Shown in pieces: positions 11,319 to 21,751 of a stretch of 61,489 bases of DNA; position 1 is the stretch's first letter, and every line of letters begins with the position of its first letter. A program made the translations under genes and the position numbers. Source of the stretch: Weissella bombi. GTDB taxonomy: Bacteria > Bacillota > Bacilli > Lactobacillales > Lactobacillaceae. The stretch is taken from NCBI RefSeq assembly GCF_900094835.1, contig NZ_FMAO01000011.1, forward strand, positions 1 to 61,489, written 5' to 3'. The notes beneath the pieces were generated by a model. That model ran no database searches. It was not told where the DNA came from and saw only the letters and a list, made by a program, of their open reading frames with translations.

Positions 11319-12116
11319 ATGAATCCAAGTTCTAATTCTAAAGATTCTCGTGTGAGTCGCCATGCACCATCACAGAACTTCACATCACATTTATTCAATT
11401 TCTCACAAGCAAAAATTCCGTGGATTTCAATGCTTGTCAGTGTAATTGCACAAAACGTTGTTTGGTGGGTTTATCCATTAATATATTCTAATCGTCTGGT
11501 TAGTGGTCAAATCCAACACAATCCGTTACTACTGACATACAGCGTTATCTTGTCATTGGCAATCTTTTTAACATTTAATCACAATTTTGCACAATGGTTT
11601 AACTATATTGTTATTCTAATACCACTATTGTTTTTGTACTTTTTATATAAACATTTCACTGGCCAACAAGTTATGTTGCTTTCGTTATTACCAGTTGCAC
11701 TACTTCTGATTAATGTTCCTGGCTTAAACCTAAGAAATATCTTAGGTTTGATTTTATATTCAGGCATCGCTGCTCTGGTTATGCCGGTCGTTATTTTTTA
11801 TCAGCAAAACACTTTTTTAACACAACCATTTTTATTAAGTCTGTTCCCACTATTCTTTAGTTATTTATACTTTATGAGTAGCTTATTTGTTCCCAAAGGA
11901 AAAAACAAGCGGTTAACCTCACTAGTATTTGGAATCATCCTATTGATTAACGTTCTAGCATTGGATTGGAATTGGTGGATGTTTTTAGCCGTCCTAATCA
12001 TTATTTTTACATGGCTAGTTTTAATCAACCTAAATTTAAAACAGCGTTATCAAATGACTTTCTTTACAGTTTTGCAAACTTTAACCATTATGATTATATT
12101 CTTACAACAACTATAA
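11319..12116 (+). CDS. Hypothetical multi-pass membrane protein
   Basis: 265 aa. After a polar N-terminal tail of about 35 residues rich in Ser and Asn, it has roughly seven to eight hydrophobic segments and very few charged residues. I recognise no family. The start is supported by AGAAAGG 7 nt upstream. It is divergent from the GtrA-like gene and is followed by its own terminator, so it is monocistronic. A polytopic inner-membrane protein of unknown role is all that can be said. Confidence 0.75.
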   Translation: MNPSSNSKDSRVSRHAPSQNFTSHLFNFSQAKIPWISMLVSVIAQNVVWWVYPLIYSNRLVSGQIQHNPLLLTYSVILSLAIFLTFNHNFAQWFNYIVILIPLLFLYFLYKHFTGQQVMLLSLLPVALLLINVPGLNLRNILGLILYSGIAALVMPVVIFYQQNTFLTQPFLLSLFPLFFSYLYFMSSLFVPKGKNKRLTSLVFGIILLINVLALDWNWWMFLAVLIIIFTWLVLINLNLKQRYQMTFFTVLQTLTIMIIFLQQL

Positions 12117-12121
12117 ATTTT

Positions 12122-12155
12122 AAAACTCACCTGACATTGCCAGATGAGTTTTTTT
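12122..12155 (+). terminator. terminator after the hypothetical membrane protein
   Basis: Stem AAAACTCA-CTG / CAG-TGAGTTTT with a 7-nt loop, followed by TTTTTTT. Confidence 0.8.
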
Positions 12156-12179
12156 ATATGCTTTTTTCTTTCAAAAAAC

Positions 12180-12199
12180 ATATTAACGTTTTATAATAT
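12180..12199 (+). promoter_or_regulatory. palindrome overlapping the arsR -10 box
   Basis: ATATTA-N8-TAATAT, a perfect inverted repeat overlapping the -10 TATAAT (12192-12197). It is a candidate operator for autoregulation by the ArsR-type repressor that starts 6 nt after the -10 box. Confidence 0.4.
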
Positions 12200-12203
12200 A
12201 TTT

Positions 12204-12479
12204 ATGGATGAACAATTATCAGAGTTTTTTAAGTTATTTTCAAACGTGCTGCGTCTTAAGATATTACAGATCTTAGACCAACATGAACAAAACGTTTCCG
12301 ATTTAGTCACTTTAACCGGCTATTCGCAATCTAATATATCGCAACAATTAAAAATGTTAAAACAAGCTGATATTATTAGCTCTCATCGTCATGGTAAACA
12401 AATCTTTTATGTATTAAAAGATAACCATATCCATGAGATTATTGCTTTAGCGTCAAATCACTTGGAGGAAAAATTATAA
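12204..12479 (+). CDS. ArsR/SmtB-family metal-responsive repressor
   Basis: 91-aa winged-helix repressor. The helix-turn-helix region TLTGYSQSNISQQLKMLKQA (about 37-56) and the wing SHRHGKQIFY are clear. The C-terminal helix reads DNHIHEIIALASNHLEE, whose Asp/His spacing recalls the alpha-5 zinc site of CzrA/SmtB but is not an exact match. The frame extends 60 nt upstream. The ATG at 12204 gives the canonical protein, yet it lies only 6 nt after TATAAT with no ribosome site, which suggests a leaderless transcript. It is co-transcribed with the cation efflux gene that starts 1 nt after its stop, so zinc-type sensing is inferred. Confidence 0.9.
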   Translation: MDEQLSEFFKLFSNVLRLKILQILDQHEQNVSDLVTLTGYSQSNISQQLKMLKQADIISSHRHGKQIFYVLKDNHIHEIIALASNHLEEKL

Positions 12480-12480
12480 T

Positions 12481-13377
12481 ATGCATAATCATCATGAGCA
12501 TGCAGGCGTTCCAAAAAGGCAATTACCATATTTAACTGGTATCATTCTTAATTCGTTATTTATTATCGCTGAAATGATTTTCGCCTACTATGCTAATTCT
12601 ACCGCCCTATTTGCCGATGCATTACATAGTATTAGTGACGTTGCATCATTAATTCTTGCGTGGGCAGCAGTCGCCGTTTTTGGGCTACGTGCCACTTCAA
12701 CTCATACATACGGTTGGCACAATGCGACAATCTTAGCTAGCTTTATCAATGCACTATTCTTACTAGTCGCTGTTTTTATCATCTGGTATGAAGCTATTGA
12801 TAAATTATTCCATAGCACTAGTGAACCTGCTGGTACGCTAATCATGATTGTATCTGCCATCGGTATTATTGTTAATTTTCTAGCTGCCAAATTCTTTACA
12901 TTAGCCGGCGATCACGAACATGACATTAACGCTAAAGGGGCTTATGTCCACCTACTAGCCGATGCCGGCGTTTCGTTTGGCGTTGTACTGTCTGGACTAT
13001 TAACCCTCTTAACCGACTGGTACTGGCTTGATCCAGTAGTTTCAATTTTAATTGGTATTGTTATTATTATTTCTTCTTGGGGGATTTTTAAACAATCAAT
13101 TATTTTAATTTTCAACGGTGTTCCTGAAAACGTCGATGAAGAAGCTGTAAAAAAAGCTATTCTAGCAACACCAAAAGTTATTGGTATGCATGATTTACAC
13201 ATCTGGGGCTTATCAACGACTGAAACGGCACTTACGGTACATCTGACTGTAGAAGATCCTAGTGATATGAAACTATTATCACAACTAGGCTATATGCTAC
13301 AAAATGATATGCATATTCAGCATACAACTATTCAGATGGAAAAAAACCTGACCGATGAACCGCGTAACACGATTTAA
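12481..13377 (+). CDS. Cation diffusion facilitator, zinc-type efflux transporter
   Basis: 298-aa proton-coupled divalent cation exporter of the CzcD/ZitB type. Six membrane helices carry an HD-HD metal site: H49 and D53 in helix 2 (FADALHSISD) and H157 and D161 in helix 5 (HLLAD), the arrangement seen in zinc CDFs. There is a His-rich N-terminus (MHNHHEH), a short GDHEHD loop between helices 4 and 5, and a cytoplasmic ferredoxin-like C-terminal domain (about 210-290). It starts 1 nt after the ArsR stop. The GGAGG inside the end of arsR lies 12 nt upstream, a long spacing. Zn export (possibly Cd or Co) is inferred. Confidence 0.93.
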   Translation: MHNHHEHAGVPKRQLPYLTGIILNSLFIIAEMIFAYYANSTALFADALHSISDVASLILAWAAVAVFGLRATSTHTYGWHNATILASFINALFLLVAVFIIWYEAIDKLFHSTSEPAGTLIMIVSAIGIIVNFLAAKFFTLAGDHEHDINAKGAYVHLLADAGVSFGVVLSGLLTLLTDWYWLDPVVSILIGIVIIISSWGIFKQSIILIFNGVPENVDEEAVKKAILATPKVIGMHDLHIWGLSTTETALTVHLTVEDPSDMKLLSQLGYMLQNDMHIQHTTIQMEKNLTDEPRNTI

Positions 13378-13388
13378 ATTAACTAAAC

Positions 13389-13432
13389 AAAAATTCGTTA
13401 GATTCAGTAATGTGAACCTAACGAATTTTTTT
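13389..13432 (+). terminator. bidirectional terminator, CDF gene and hpt
   Basis: A 13-bp perfect stem (AAAAATTCGTTAG and complement) with T runs on both sides. It serves the convergent cation exporter and hpt. Confidence 0.85.
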
Positions 13433-13967
13433 AATTATCTAATTCTAAAACAGCAACATATGGTAAACCACGATAATACTCATTATAATCCATACCATAT
13501 CCCACCAAGAATTCATCTGGCACATGCGCACCGATAAAATCAGGTGTGATACCACCTGCTGACTCTGATTGACGTTTATCAGTTGCAACAGCAACATAAA
13601 CTTTTTTAGCACCACGTGCTTCAAAATCTGCTTTTAAATACCGTAGTGTTAGCCCTGAATCAACAACTTCATCTAAAATAACAACCGTACGATCTGTTAA
13701 ATCCACTTTCAAATCACGTTGAATCGTGATATGTCCAGTAGATTGATCACCAACATAACTAGAAACATCGATATAATCAAGTTCAATATCACGTTTCATG
13801 GCACGCATTACATCAGCCATCCACATGTAAGCGCCCTTCATAACGCCAATAAAAACTGGGCGTTCAACATCAACTAGTACTTCATTCAATTCATCGGCTA
13901 CCCGATTGACCATTGCGTCAATCTCATCAACAGACAAAATAGTTCGTGCTAATCTCATTTCAGGCAT
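13431..13967 (-). CDS. hpt: Hypoxanthine phosphoribosyltransferase
   Basis: Purine salvage enzyme converting hypoxanthine or guanine plus PRPP to IMP or GMP. 178 aa from the chosen start. The PRPP-binding motif VVILDEVVDSGLTL (about 95-108) and the GVMKGAYMW loop near residue 45 are present. The frame opens at 13985, but the ATG at 13967 lies 2 nt after the purA stop and uses an AAGGAG embedded in the last purA codons, so it is the better start. The purA-hpt arrangement joins AMP synthesis and salvage in one transcript. Confidence 0.93.
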   Translation of the reverse strand: MPEMRLARTILSVDEIDAMVNRVADELNEVLVDVERPVFIGVMKGAYMWMADVMRAMKRDIELDYIDVSSYVGDQSTGHITIQRDLKVDLTDRTVVILDEVVDSGLTLRYLKADFEARGAKKVYVAVATDKRQSESAGGITPDFIGAHVPDEFLVGYGMDYNEYYRGLPYVAVLELDN

Positions 13968-13969
13968 GT

Positions 13970-15271
<1,302 letters not shown>

Positions 15272-15289
15272 CTATTTTTTAAATTCGCA

Positions 15290-15302
15290 AAAAGCGAACA
15301 AT
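15290..15302 (+). promoter_or_regulatory. PurBox-like sequence upstream of purA
   Basis: AAAAGCGAACAAT matches 12 of 13 positions of the Gram-positive PurR consensus AWWWCCGAACWWT, 28-40 nt upstream of purA. A weaker copy in the opposite orientation (AAAGTCGAACTTT, 11 of 13) lies at about 15368-15380. PurR control is inferred, and the spacing is not the usual paired one. Confidence 0.35.
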
Positions 15303-15451
15303 ATAAACTTTTTTCAACACTTAATTAAGTTTACCAAGAAATTCACCACGTTTCAATGTTATTTCTGTTAAAAGTTCGACTTTTAATCGAAAATCATCGT
15401 TGTTTTTTTGAAATATCGTATTAAAGGCGACCTTTTACTATTTATACAAAT

Positions 15452-15483
15452 AAAAAAGGCACAAGACCCGAACGTCTTATACC
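15452..15483 (-). terminator. terminator after the P-type ATPase
   Basis: A 10-bp stem with two G-U pairs (GGTATAAGAC / GTCTTGTGCC) and a 6-nt loop, followed by TTTTTT on the minus strand. Confidence 0.75.
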
Positions 15484-15493
15484 TCAATTTTGA

Positions 15494-18070
15494 TTATTTA
15501 TTTGTTTTAAACGCTTTAACAATTTCCCAATAAATATTAGGTACTAATGACAAAACAATGGTAATCAACCAAGCCATACCAGTTAATGGTACAAAGCTAA
15601 ACAATGTTTGTGTTACCGGAATAACAACTAACAAAATCGTCAACAACGCTGCCAATGCTGCCATCATAACCAACATTGGGTTAGCACTAAACTTCACCTT
15701 GAACATTGACTCTTCACTACGGATATTAAAGACATGCAAAATTGATGTTAGTGACAAAACAACAAAGGCCATTGTGTTACCAAGTTCTGGATTACCAGTA
15801 TGAATACCATACCACTGGGCAATCAATGTTGGGATTGCGAACAACACCACGTTTGCAATAATCTTCCCAGCCAATCCATTTGCAAAGATACTTGCTTTAG
15901 GACTTACCGGCTTTTGATTCATCACGTTATCATGAACAGGTTCACGACTCAACGCGAAACCAGGCAAACCATCAGCTACCAGATTGATGAACAATAGTTG
16001 TGTTGCAATCAACGGTGATCCCCAACCAAACAGCATAGCTGCGACAATAATCACAATTTCTGACATGTTGGCACTCATCAAGAAATTAACCGTTTTACGA
16101 ATATTACCGTAGATACCACGACCAGTTTCAACAGCATGAACAATCGTTGCGAAGTTATCATCAGTTAATACAATCGCTGAAGCTTCACGAGCAACATCTG
16201 TTCCAGTTTCACCCATGGCAATCCCAACATCCGCACTACGTAGAGCCGGCGCATCATTGACACCATCCCCTGTCATTGCAACGACATCGCCACGTTTTTG
16301 CCATGATTTAACAATACGAATCTTATCTTCAGGTGTTACACGAGCATAGACTGCATAATGTTCAACATTATTATCAAGCTCTTCATCTGACATCTTATGT
16401 AATTCAGCACCTGACAAGGCACGATCATCATCACCTAAAATACCAATTTCTCGAGCAATTGCACTTGCCGTAACAACGTGATCACCTGTAATCATGACTG
16501 GTTTGATACCGGCCGCACGTGCTTCGGCGACGGCTTCTGCTGACTCAGGACGTGGCGGATCAATAATACCAACTAGTCCGAGCAATTTCATGTTACTCTC
16601 AACTTCTTCTTCAGTAGGTTCCTCACTGATTGACGCTAACTTAACTGCCCCCACAGCAATTACACGCAATGCTTTTGAACCAAATCGCTCGTTAACATCT
16701 GTTGCGAGATGATGCATATTCTCTGGAAACTTTGGTAACAGAACATCAAATGCACCCTTCGTAACGGCTAAGTATCCATCTGACACCTTATGAACCGTCG
16801 TCATACGCTTACGTGTTGAGTTAAAAGGAATTTCAAACACTTTTGGATATGCTGCTTGCAATTTTTCATATTCTGGATAATCACCCAAAGCATTAACCAT
16901 CGCAATTTCAGTTGGCAAACCAACAACTTCTTCGCCAGGCTTCGTCACATTTGTTGATAATGCACCAAATTTCAAAACATCTGGTAAATCATTTTCTAAT
17001 GCTTCATGATCAAAGATTTCATTTTTTTGTGCATCCCATACACGACGAACCGTCATTTTATTTTGTGTTAGAGTACCTGTTTTATCAGATGCAATAACTG
17101 TTGCTGAACCTAATGTTTCAACGGCCGGTAGACGACGAACAATCGCATGACGATGTGCCATTTTTTGCACACCCAATGCCAAAGTAATTGTCACAATAAT
17201 CATTAATGTCTCAGGTACCACTGCAACTGCTAATGAAACTGCTGTCATAAACAGTGTTAACAAAGGTTCACCGTTAAGCATTCCCAAGCCAATCACAACT
17301 AGGGCAGCAATAATCGCAATGACACTTAATCGTTTACCCAATTGTGCAAGACGCATCTGTAACGGTGTTTGTTCACGTTGTTGGTCACCTAATAGACCCG
17401 CAATCTTACCCATTTCAGTATCCATACCAACGGCTGTTACTTGTGCAATACCACGACCGTTAACAACGGCAGTTCCACGATAAACGCGGTCTAGACGATC
17501 ACCCAATGCATCTTCTGATGTTGATTCAAAATCCTCATCTTTTTCAATGGCATCACTTTCACCAGTTAACGCTGATTCTTCAACTCTTAATTCGGTTGTT
17601 TCTAGCAAACGTGCATCAGCCGAAATTCGTTTACCATTTTCAAGAATCATTAAGTCCCCAACTACAATGTCTGCAATCGGAATTGTTTTAATTTGACCGT
17701 CACGCTTTACAGTTGCCTCAGCTAATTCCAAACTCTTTAACGAATCTAAAGCTGCTTCGGCCCGTCCTTCTTGATAAATCGATAAAACAGAATTAATAAT
17801 AACAATCGCAATAATTAAGACACTTTCAAAGTAATGGCCGTTTCCCTGCATAATCGATGTTATTAACGAAATAACGGCTGCAATAATCAAGATTATCGTT
17901 GCCACATCACTTAAACTACGTTTTATTTTCACCCACAATGGTTCTTTAGCTGCTTCTTTAAACACATTTTGCCCATACTGTTCCCTCGCCGTTTGGACTT
18001 GCGCAGCCGTTAGCCCATTATTTATATCAACATTCGACGGACTTTGGTCTTTACTTAAGTTTTCTGTCAT
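15494..18070 (-). CDS. P-type ATPase, calcium-transporting (P2A, PacL/PMR1-like)
   Basis: 858-aa ATP-driven cation pump. N-terminal cation-ATPase domain (about 15-75), TGES actuator loop (169-172), VPETL in helix 4 (about 285-289, the cation-coordinating PEGL-type motif of Ca pumps), phosphorylation site DKTGTLT (D329), TGDGVNDAPAL hinge, and six C-terminal helices with NLVADG. The PE[GT]L and N-x-V-x-D motifs favour Ca2+ over Mg2+ or heavy metals. The gene is monocistronic with its own terminator. Ca2+ or Mn2+ export is the likely role. Specificity is inferred from motifs only. Confidence 0.92.
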   Translation of the reverse strand: MTENLSKDQSPSNVDINNGLTAAQVQTAREQYGQNVFKEAAKEPLWVKIKRSLSDVATIILIIAAVISLITSIMQGNGHYFESVLIIAIVIINSVLSIYQEGRAEAALDSLKSLELAEATVKRDGQIKTIPIADIVVGDLMILENGKRISADARLLETTELRVEESALTGESDAIEKDEDFESTSEDALGDRLDRVYRGTAVVNGRGIAQVTAVGMDTEMGKIAGLLGDQQREQTPLQMRLAQLGKRLSVIAIIAALVVIGLGMLNGEPLLTLFMTAVSLAVAVVPETLMIIVTITLALGVQKMAHRHAIVRRLPAVETLGSATVIASDKTGTLTQNKMTVRRVWDAQKNEIFDHEALENDLPDVLKFGALSTNVTKPGEEVVGLPTEIAMVNALGDYPEYEKLQAAYPKVFEIPFNSTRKRMTTVHKVSDGYLAVTKGAFDVLLPKFPENMHHLATDVNERFGSKALRVIAVGAVKLASISEEPTEEEVESNMKLLGLVGIIDPPRPESAEAVAEARAAGIKPVMITGDHVVTASAIAREIGILGDDDRALSGAELHKMSDEELDNNVEHYAVYARVTPEDKIRIVKSWQKRGDVVAMTGDGVNDAPALRSADVGIAMGETGTDVAREASAIVLTDDNFATIVHAVETGRGIYGNIRKTVNFLMSANMSEIVIIVAAMLFGWGSPLIATQLLFINLVADGLPGFALSREPVHDNVMNQKPVSPKASIFANGLAGKIIANVVLFAIPTLIAQWYGIHTGNPELGNTMAFVVLSLTSILHVFNIRSEESMFKVKFSANPMLVMMAALAALLTILLVVIPVTQTLFSFVPLTGMAWLITIVLSLVPNIYWEIVKAFKTNK

Positions 18071-18173
18071 AGCCTCTCCTTTTTAGTTAAAAAATAATCG
18101 TTTCCTTAACTAAATACTAACAAAAGAATAGCCGTTTGTAAAGTTTTTGGTTAAAACATAACTTTTTTGATAA

Positions 18174-18216
18174 TAAAAAACACTTTATCGAAACAAAATT
18201 GTTCCAAATAAAGTGT
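18174..18216 (-). terminator. ezrA terminator
   Basis: Outer stem ACACTTTAT / ATAAAGTGT with an inner GGAACAA/TTGTTTC-type extension, followed by TTTTTTATT on the minus strand. Confidence 0.75.
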
Positions 18217-18222
18217 CATCAT

Positions 18223-19956
18223 TTATTCTTTTTCTGAGTATTCAGCTTGAAGCATCGCTTTTTCTTGGCGATACTGCTGTACAATGCGGTCGGTTAATCC
18301 TGGTTCAATTTGATCCAAGATAACCCCTAACGTCTTCATTGACTCCTCATAGTCATAACTCGTTTCATAGAAATAACGAGCTTGTTGTGTTGATTGTGCC
18401 ACAGCAGGATTATCACGATATAGTAACGCTTTTCGTACCAATCGTTCTGTAACCGTTGCAGCCTCAATCAAACTATCAGTACGCTCTTGTAATGTATCTA
18501 AATCTGCAGTCACAATACTTAATTGACGCAAAACATCATCTACATTAACCCGTGCCATGCCTAATTGTTGTTTAACACGCTCTAGCTCATCACTGACCGA
18601 ATAAAACATTGATAAATAGGTATCAGGTAGCCCAGGTAAACCTTGGCGCTCAAATGAACGTTGAATTAGACGTAATTTATCAGTTAGTAATGTTACACGC
18701 TTTTTTGACTGTTCAAATACACCCGGTAGTTCTTGGAAAGCTTGCCACATACCTGTTTGTTCTTTAGAAATCCGTTCAAGGTCCGTAATCATTGCCTCTT
18801 GTTGACCAATCAAATTAGAAAATACAGCCTCATGGTGATTAATCTGCTTTCTTAATTCTTCAAAATTAATCGTGTTATTAGCAAGTTGAATTTCCCAACT
18901 ACGAATTTGTCCCAATTCATCTTTTGAAAAAACAAAATCTTGATTCAAACGATCTAAGCGAGCATACAATTCATGGTTCTCACGTTTGTTTTGAGCCACA
19001 TAACTTGTCAACTTGTCATTATTTTCCCAAACAACCTGTGCCGCTTGCGCCTCTTTATCAAAAGTTTCATACAAAATCTCAGTTTGCGAACGCATTTTAG
19101 CAATTTCTTCGTTCGCCTTTTTCAAAGTTAGTTCACGTAACAACTCTGAAGTTTCTTGTAATTGTTCTTTGATATTTTCAATTTGCTTCTCAATATTGGT
19201 TTCAAACTTGAACCCTTCAGCCGACATCTTATCGTACGCATTTTGCAGTTCGGCTAATTGACCTGGAATAGTATCCGTCAATTCAGTATTGATTGCGGGA
19301 ATTTGATCAATTCGTTGTTCTAATTGATTTGTTTCCATACTCAATGTTTCATAAATGCCGGCTGCGGTTGCATGATCACCCATTTCAGTCAGACGGGCAA
19401 ATTCATCAAAATCTTCTTCAAGTGATCCTAAAATTTCTTCTAATTTATCAATAGCTGGACCAAATGAGAAATTTTGCGACAATAACAACTTACGCAATTC
19501 TTGATACTTTGCTTCAAGGTCCTTAACTGCTTGTTTATGAGCCTCATCTAACTGTTCTAAGTCATTCAATCCTTGATTTACAACGTCAATCGTCTTTTCA
19601 GCTTCACGAATCTGGTTTTGTAATTCCTTCATGCCCTGAGCTGTTTTTAAAAAGTTTAATCCTTGCGAATCAAACAAAACGGTATTTGCTTTTAAATCAA
19701 TACTATTAAATTCTGTTTTTTCCAAATGATTATATTTAGCTTCCAACAGTTGAAATTGCTTTAAGGATTGTCCCGTTAAACTTAACTGACGACCCTTAAT
19801 CAACCGATCACGCATCGGAATTTCAGTTAATTGTTCCTTTTTTTGAACTAACTTATTAACCTTACGCATCGTCAATCGTTGAGAGACAAAGATAATCAAA
19901 TAAATGGCTGCTACAACAATAATCAAGCCAATTACAATATGTCCAATCTGTGTCAT
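18223..19956 (-). CDS. ezrA: Septation ring formation regulator EzrA
   Basis: Membrane-anchored spectrin-like protein that limits FtsZ ring assembly to mid-cell. 577 aa: one N-terminal membrane helix (about residues 4-24) with a very short outside tail, then almost continuous coiled coil rich in Glu, Gln and Leu. The length fits EzrA (about 560-575). The start is an ATG with a poor ribosome site (AAGAG one base upstream), and a small hairpin GGTGA/TCACC lies just before it. It sits next to rpsD, a neighbour also seen in Bacillus. Confidence 0.93.
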   Translation of the reverse strand: MTQIGHIVIGLIIVVAAIYLIIFVSQRLTMRKVNKLVQKKEQLTEIPMRDRLIKGRQLSLTGQSLKQFQLLEAKYNHLEKTEFNSIDLKANTVLFDSQGLNFLKTAQGMKELQNQIREAEKTIDVVNQGLNDLEQLDEAHKQAVKDLEAKYQELRKLLLSQNFSFGPAIDKLEEILGSLEEDFDEFARLTEMGDHATAAGIYETLSMETNQLEQRIDQIPAINTELTDTIPGQLAELQNAYDKMSAEGFKFETNIEKQIENIKEQLQETSELLRELTLKKANEEIAKMRSQTEILYETFDKEAQAAQVVWENNDKLTSYVAQNKRENHELYARLDRLNQDFVFSKDELGQIRSWEIQLANNTINFEELRKQINHHEAVFSNLIGQQEAMITDLERISKEQTGMWQAFQELPGVFEQSKKRVTLLTDKLRLIQRSFERQGLPGLPDTYLSMFYSVSDELERVKQQLGMARVNVDDVLRQLSIVTADLDTLQERTDSLIEAATVTERLVRKALLYRDNPAVAQSTQQARYFYETSYDYEESMKTLGVILDQIEPGLTDRIVQQYRQEKAMLQAEYSEKE

Positions 19957-20127
19957 ACTCTTGTATCTGGTGAATAATTGTCACCATGCTCCTAACTTTC
20001 GGGAATTCTAATATGATTAGCGTACCACGAGACACGCCGTTCATGTTATTTTTTAATACGGTTTAGTGTTTATTTGTTGTTCTTTAACATTTTTTAACTT
20101 TTAGTTGTATCAATTATCCCATTATAC

Positions 20128-20160
20128 AAAAAAAGCCAAGACATACGCCTTAGCTTTTTT
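20128..20160 (-). terminator. rpsD terminator
   Basis: AAAAAGCTAAG pairs with CTTGGCTTTTT (one G-U pair) on the minus strand, followed by a T run. Confidence 0.8.
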
Positions 20161-20197
20161 TGTATCGTTAAACCACATACCAATGTGATAATTAAAA

Positions 20198-20809
20198 TTA
20201 TCCAATACGGTTGTAGTACTCAACGATTAGTGATTCGTTGTATTCGTGATCCAATTCGGCACGTTCTGGTTCGCGAACCAAAGTACCCTTCAATGTATCC
20301 TTATCAAATTCAACGAATGGTAGAGTTCCAGCTTGTGCTTCAACAGCAGCTTGGATGTAAACATTCTTTTGTGACTTCTCACGAACTGAGATTTCTTGTC
20401 CAACACTAACTTCGTATGAAGGAATATCAACACGCTTACCATCAACCAAGATGTGGCCGTGGTTTACAAGTTGACGTGCTTGTTGGCGAGTAGTTGCCAA
20501 ACCTAGACGGTAAACAAGGTTGTCCAAACGACGCTCTAGCAATGACATAAAGTTATCACCGTGAGTACCCTTACGAACCTTACCTGCCTTCAAGAACAAG
20601 TTGTGGAATTGACGTTCAGTCAAACCGTAAGTAAAACGAACCTTTTGCTTTTCAGCTAATTGAATACCATAATCAGATGGCTTTGAACGACGTCCGGCAC
20701 CGTGATCACCAGGTGCGTAGTTACGACGAGCAAGTTCTTTTCCAGTACCTGACAATGAAACGCCTAGACGACGTGACAAACGGTACTTAGGACCAGTATA
20801 ACGTGACAT
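20198..20809 (-). CDS. rpsD: 30S ribosomal protein S4
   Basis: Primary 16S rRNA-binding protein that nucleates the 30S body. 203 aa with the S4 N-terminal domain and an S4 RNA-binding fold ([21 protein letters not shown] region, about 93-115, then [14 protein letters not shown]). The N-terminus [15 protein letters not shown] is characteristic. GGAGG lies 10 nt upstream of the ATG. It is monocistronic with a roughly 180-nt leader upstream and a terminator downstream. In Firmicutes S4 represses its own mRNA through such a leader. Confidence 0.97.
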   Translation of the reverse strand: MSRYTGPKYRLSRRLGVSLSGTGKELARRNYAPGDHGAGRRSKPSDYGIQLAEKQKVRFTYGLTERQFHNLFLKAGKVRKGTHGDNFMSLLERRLDNLVYRLGLATTRQQARQLVNHGHILVDGKRVDIPSYEVSVGQEISVREKSQKNVYIQAAVEAQAGTLPFVEFDKDTLKGTLVREPERAELDHEYNESLIVEYYNRIG

Positions 20810-20999
20810 ATTAAAATGTCCTCCAGAATTTTTTATTTTGTTGAATTCTAGAGAGTTGCCTCACATTCGTGCAGTTCACCCAAACGTTCACCGCTGCAGC
20901 GCAGTTACTAGTGTGTTCTCCGCCATAATTGAAACGGGTCGGTAAATTGTTGACGAGCTTGCGGACAACCCGCTGCAGTTTTCAACACTTTTTATAGTT
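20810..20999 (-). promoter_or_regulatory. rpsD 5' leader, probable S4 autoregulatory RNA
   Basis: The region between a TATAAA -10 (about 20993-20998) and the rpsD start is unusually GC-rich for this window and contains several complementary segments: CGGGT with ACCCG, GCTGCAGC palindromes, and AGAATT/AATTCT closing just before the ribosome site. Position and size match a Firmicutes S4 leader. The assignment rests on context, not on a matched consensus. No T-box motif is present. Confidence 0.5.
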
Positions 21000-21041
21000 T
21001 ATCAAATTACGAAACAATATACAAGAATTAGTTATTTTACT

Positions 21042-21746
21042 TTATGATTTTTCCATATAGAACTCAAAACGTGAACCAACATATTGCGTTTGGACATACT
21101 CAAACGGCACTTCGTTTGTGTCGTAAGTAATTTGGCGCAACACTAAAACCGGATCACCTCGCTTAATTGCTAAATACTCTGAAACTCTTTCTTTAACAGC
21201 AGCAGCTGTAACAATTTGCTTGGCTCTACCAATTTTCAAGCCACGTTCTTTAGCTAATGTACGATATAAAGAGTCAGTCAGTGCCTGACGTGACAGTCCC
21301 GTTACCAATGATTCAGGAATAGCAGCTACTTCAAATGCAATTGGCTCACCATCCCCATAACGAACACGTTCCATACGTAATACACGATCATCATCCTGCA
21401 ACAATAACTGTTCCTGTTCAGCACTAGATGCACGTCCAACATGGAAACTAACCGTCTTCGACGTTGCTTTTTTACCAGCATCTGCCATTAAATCAGTAAA
21501 TGACGTGATCCCGTTTAAATGTTCCTGCACCTTTTGCTCTGATACAAATGTTCCTGAGCCAACACGACGTTCTAAGATGCCTTCGTCAACCAACAACATA
21601 ATTGCTTGCCGTAATGTCATTCGTGAAACGCCAAATTGTTCCGCTAGCTCACGCTCTGCTGGAATGCGATCACCTGGTACCCAACGACCTGCATCAATTG
21701 CTTCATGAATTTCATCATGAATTTGAATATATACCGGTGAACCCAT
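21042..21746 (-). CDS. nagR: GntR-family regulator, NagR/HutC subfamily
   Basis: 234-aa repressor of amino-sugar use. An N-terminal winged helix (about 5-72, with RIPAERELAEQFGVSRMTLRQA) is fused to a UTRA effector domain (about 90-230) that in this subfamily binds GlcN-6-P or GlcNAc-6-P. It begins 5 bp after nagA with GGAGTAAACAAG ahead of the ATG, so it is cotranscribed with nagA. A GGTCTATACC operator lies upstream of nagA, consistent with autoregulation. The symbol is given by homology of arrangement. Confidence 0.88.
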   Translation of the reverse strand: MGSPVYIQIHDEIHEAIDAGRWVPGDRIPAERELAEQFGVSRMTLRQAIMLLVDEGILERRVGSGTFVSEQKVQEHLNGITSFTDLMADAGKKATSKTVSFHVGRASSAEQEQLLLQDDDRVLRMERVRYGDGEPIAFEVAAIPESLVTGLSRQALTDSLYRTLAKERGLKIGRAKQIVTAAAVKERVSEYLAIKRGDPVLVLRQITYDTNEVPFEYVQTQYVGSRFEFYMEKS

Positions 21747-21751
21747 CTTGT

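Noticed and set aside
19862-20044. 60-codon minus ORF overlapping the ezrA start
   Set aside because: It has no ribosome site at its start and no recognisable protein character. It covers the ezrA leader.
20810-21041. T-box riboswitch in the leader between nagR and rpsD
   Set aside because: No AGGGTGGNACCGCG motif or specifier loop is present, and the downstream gene is rpsD.
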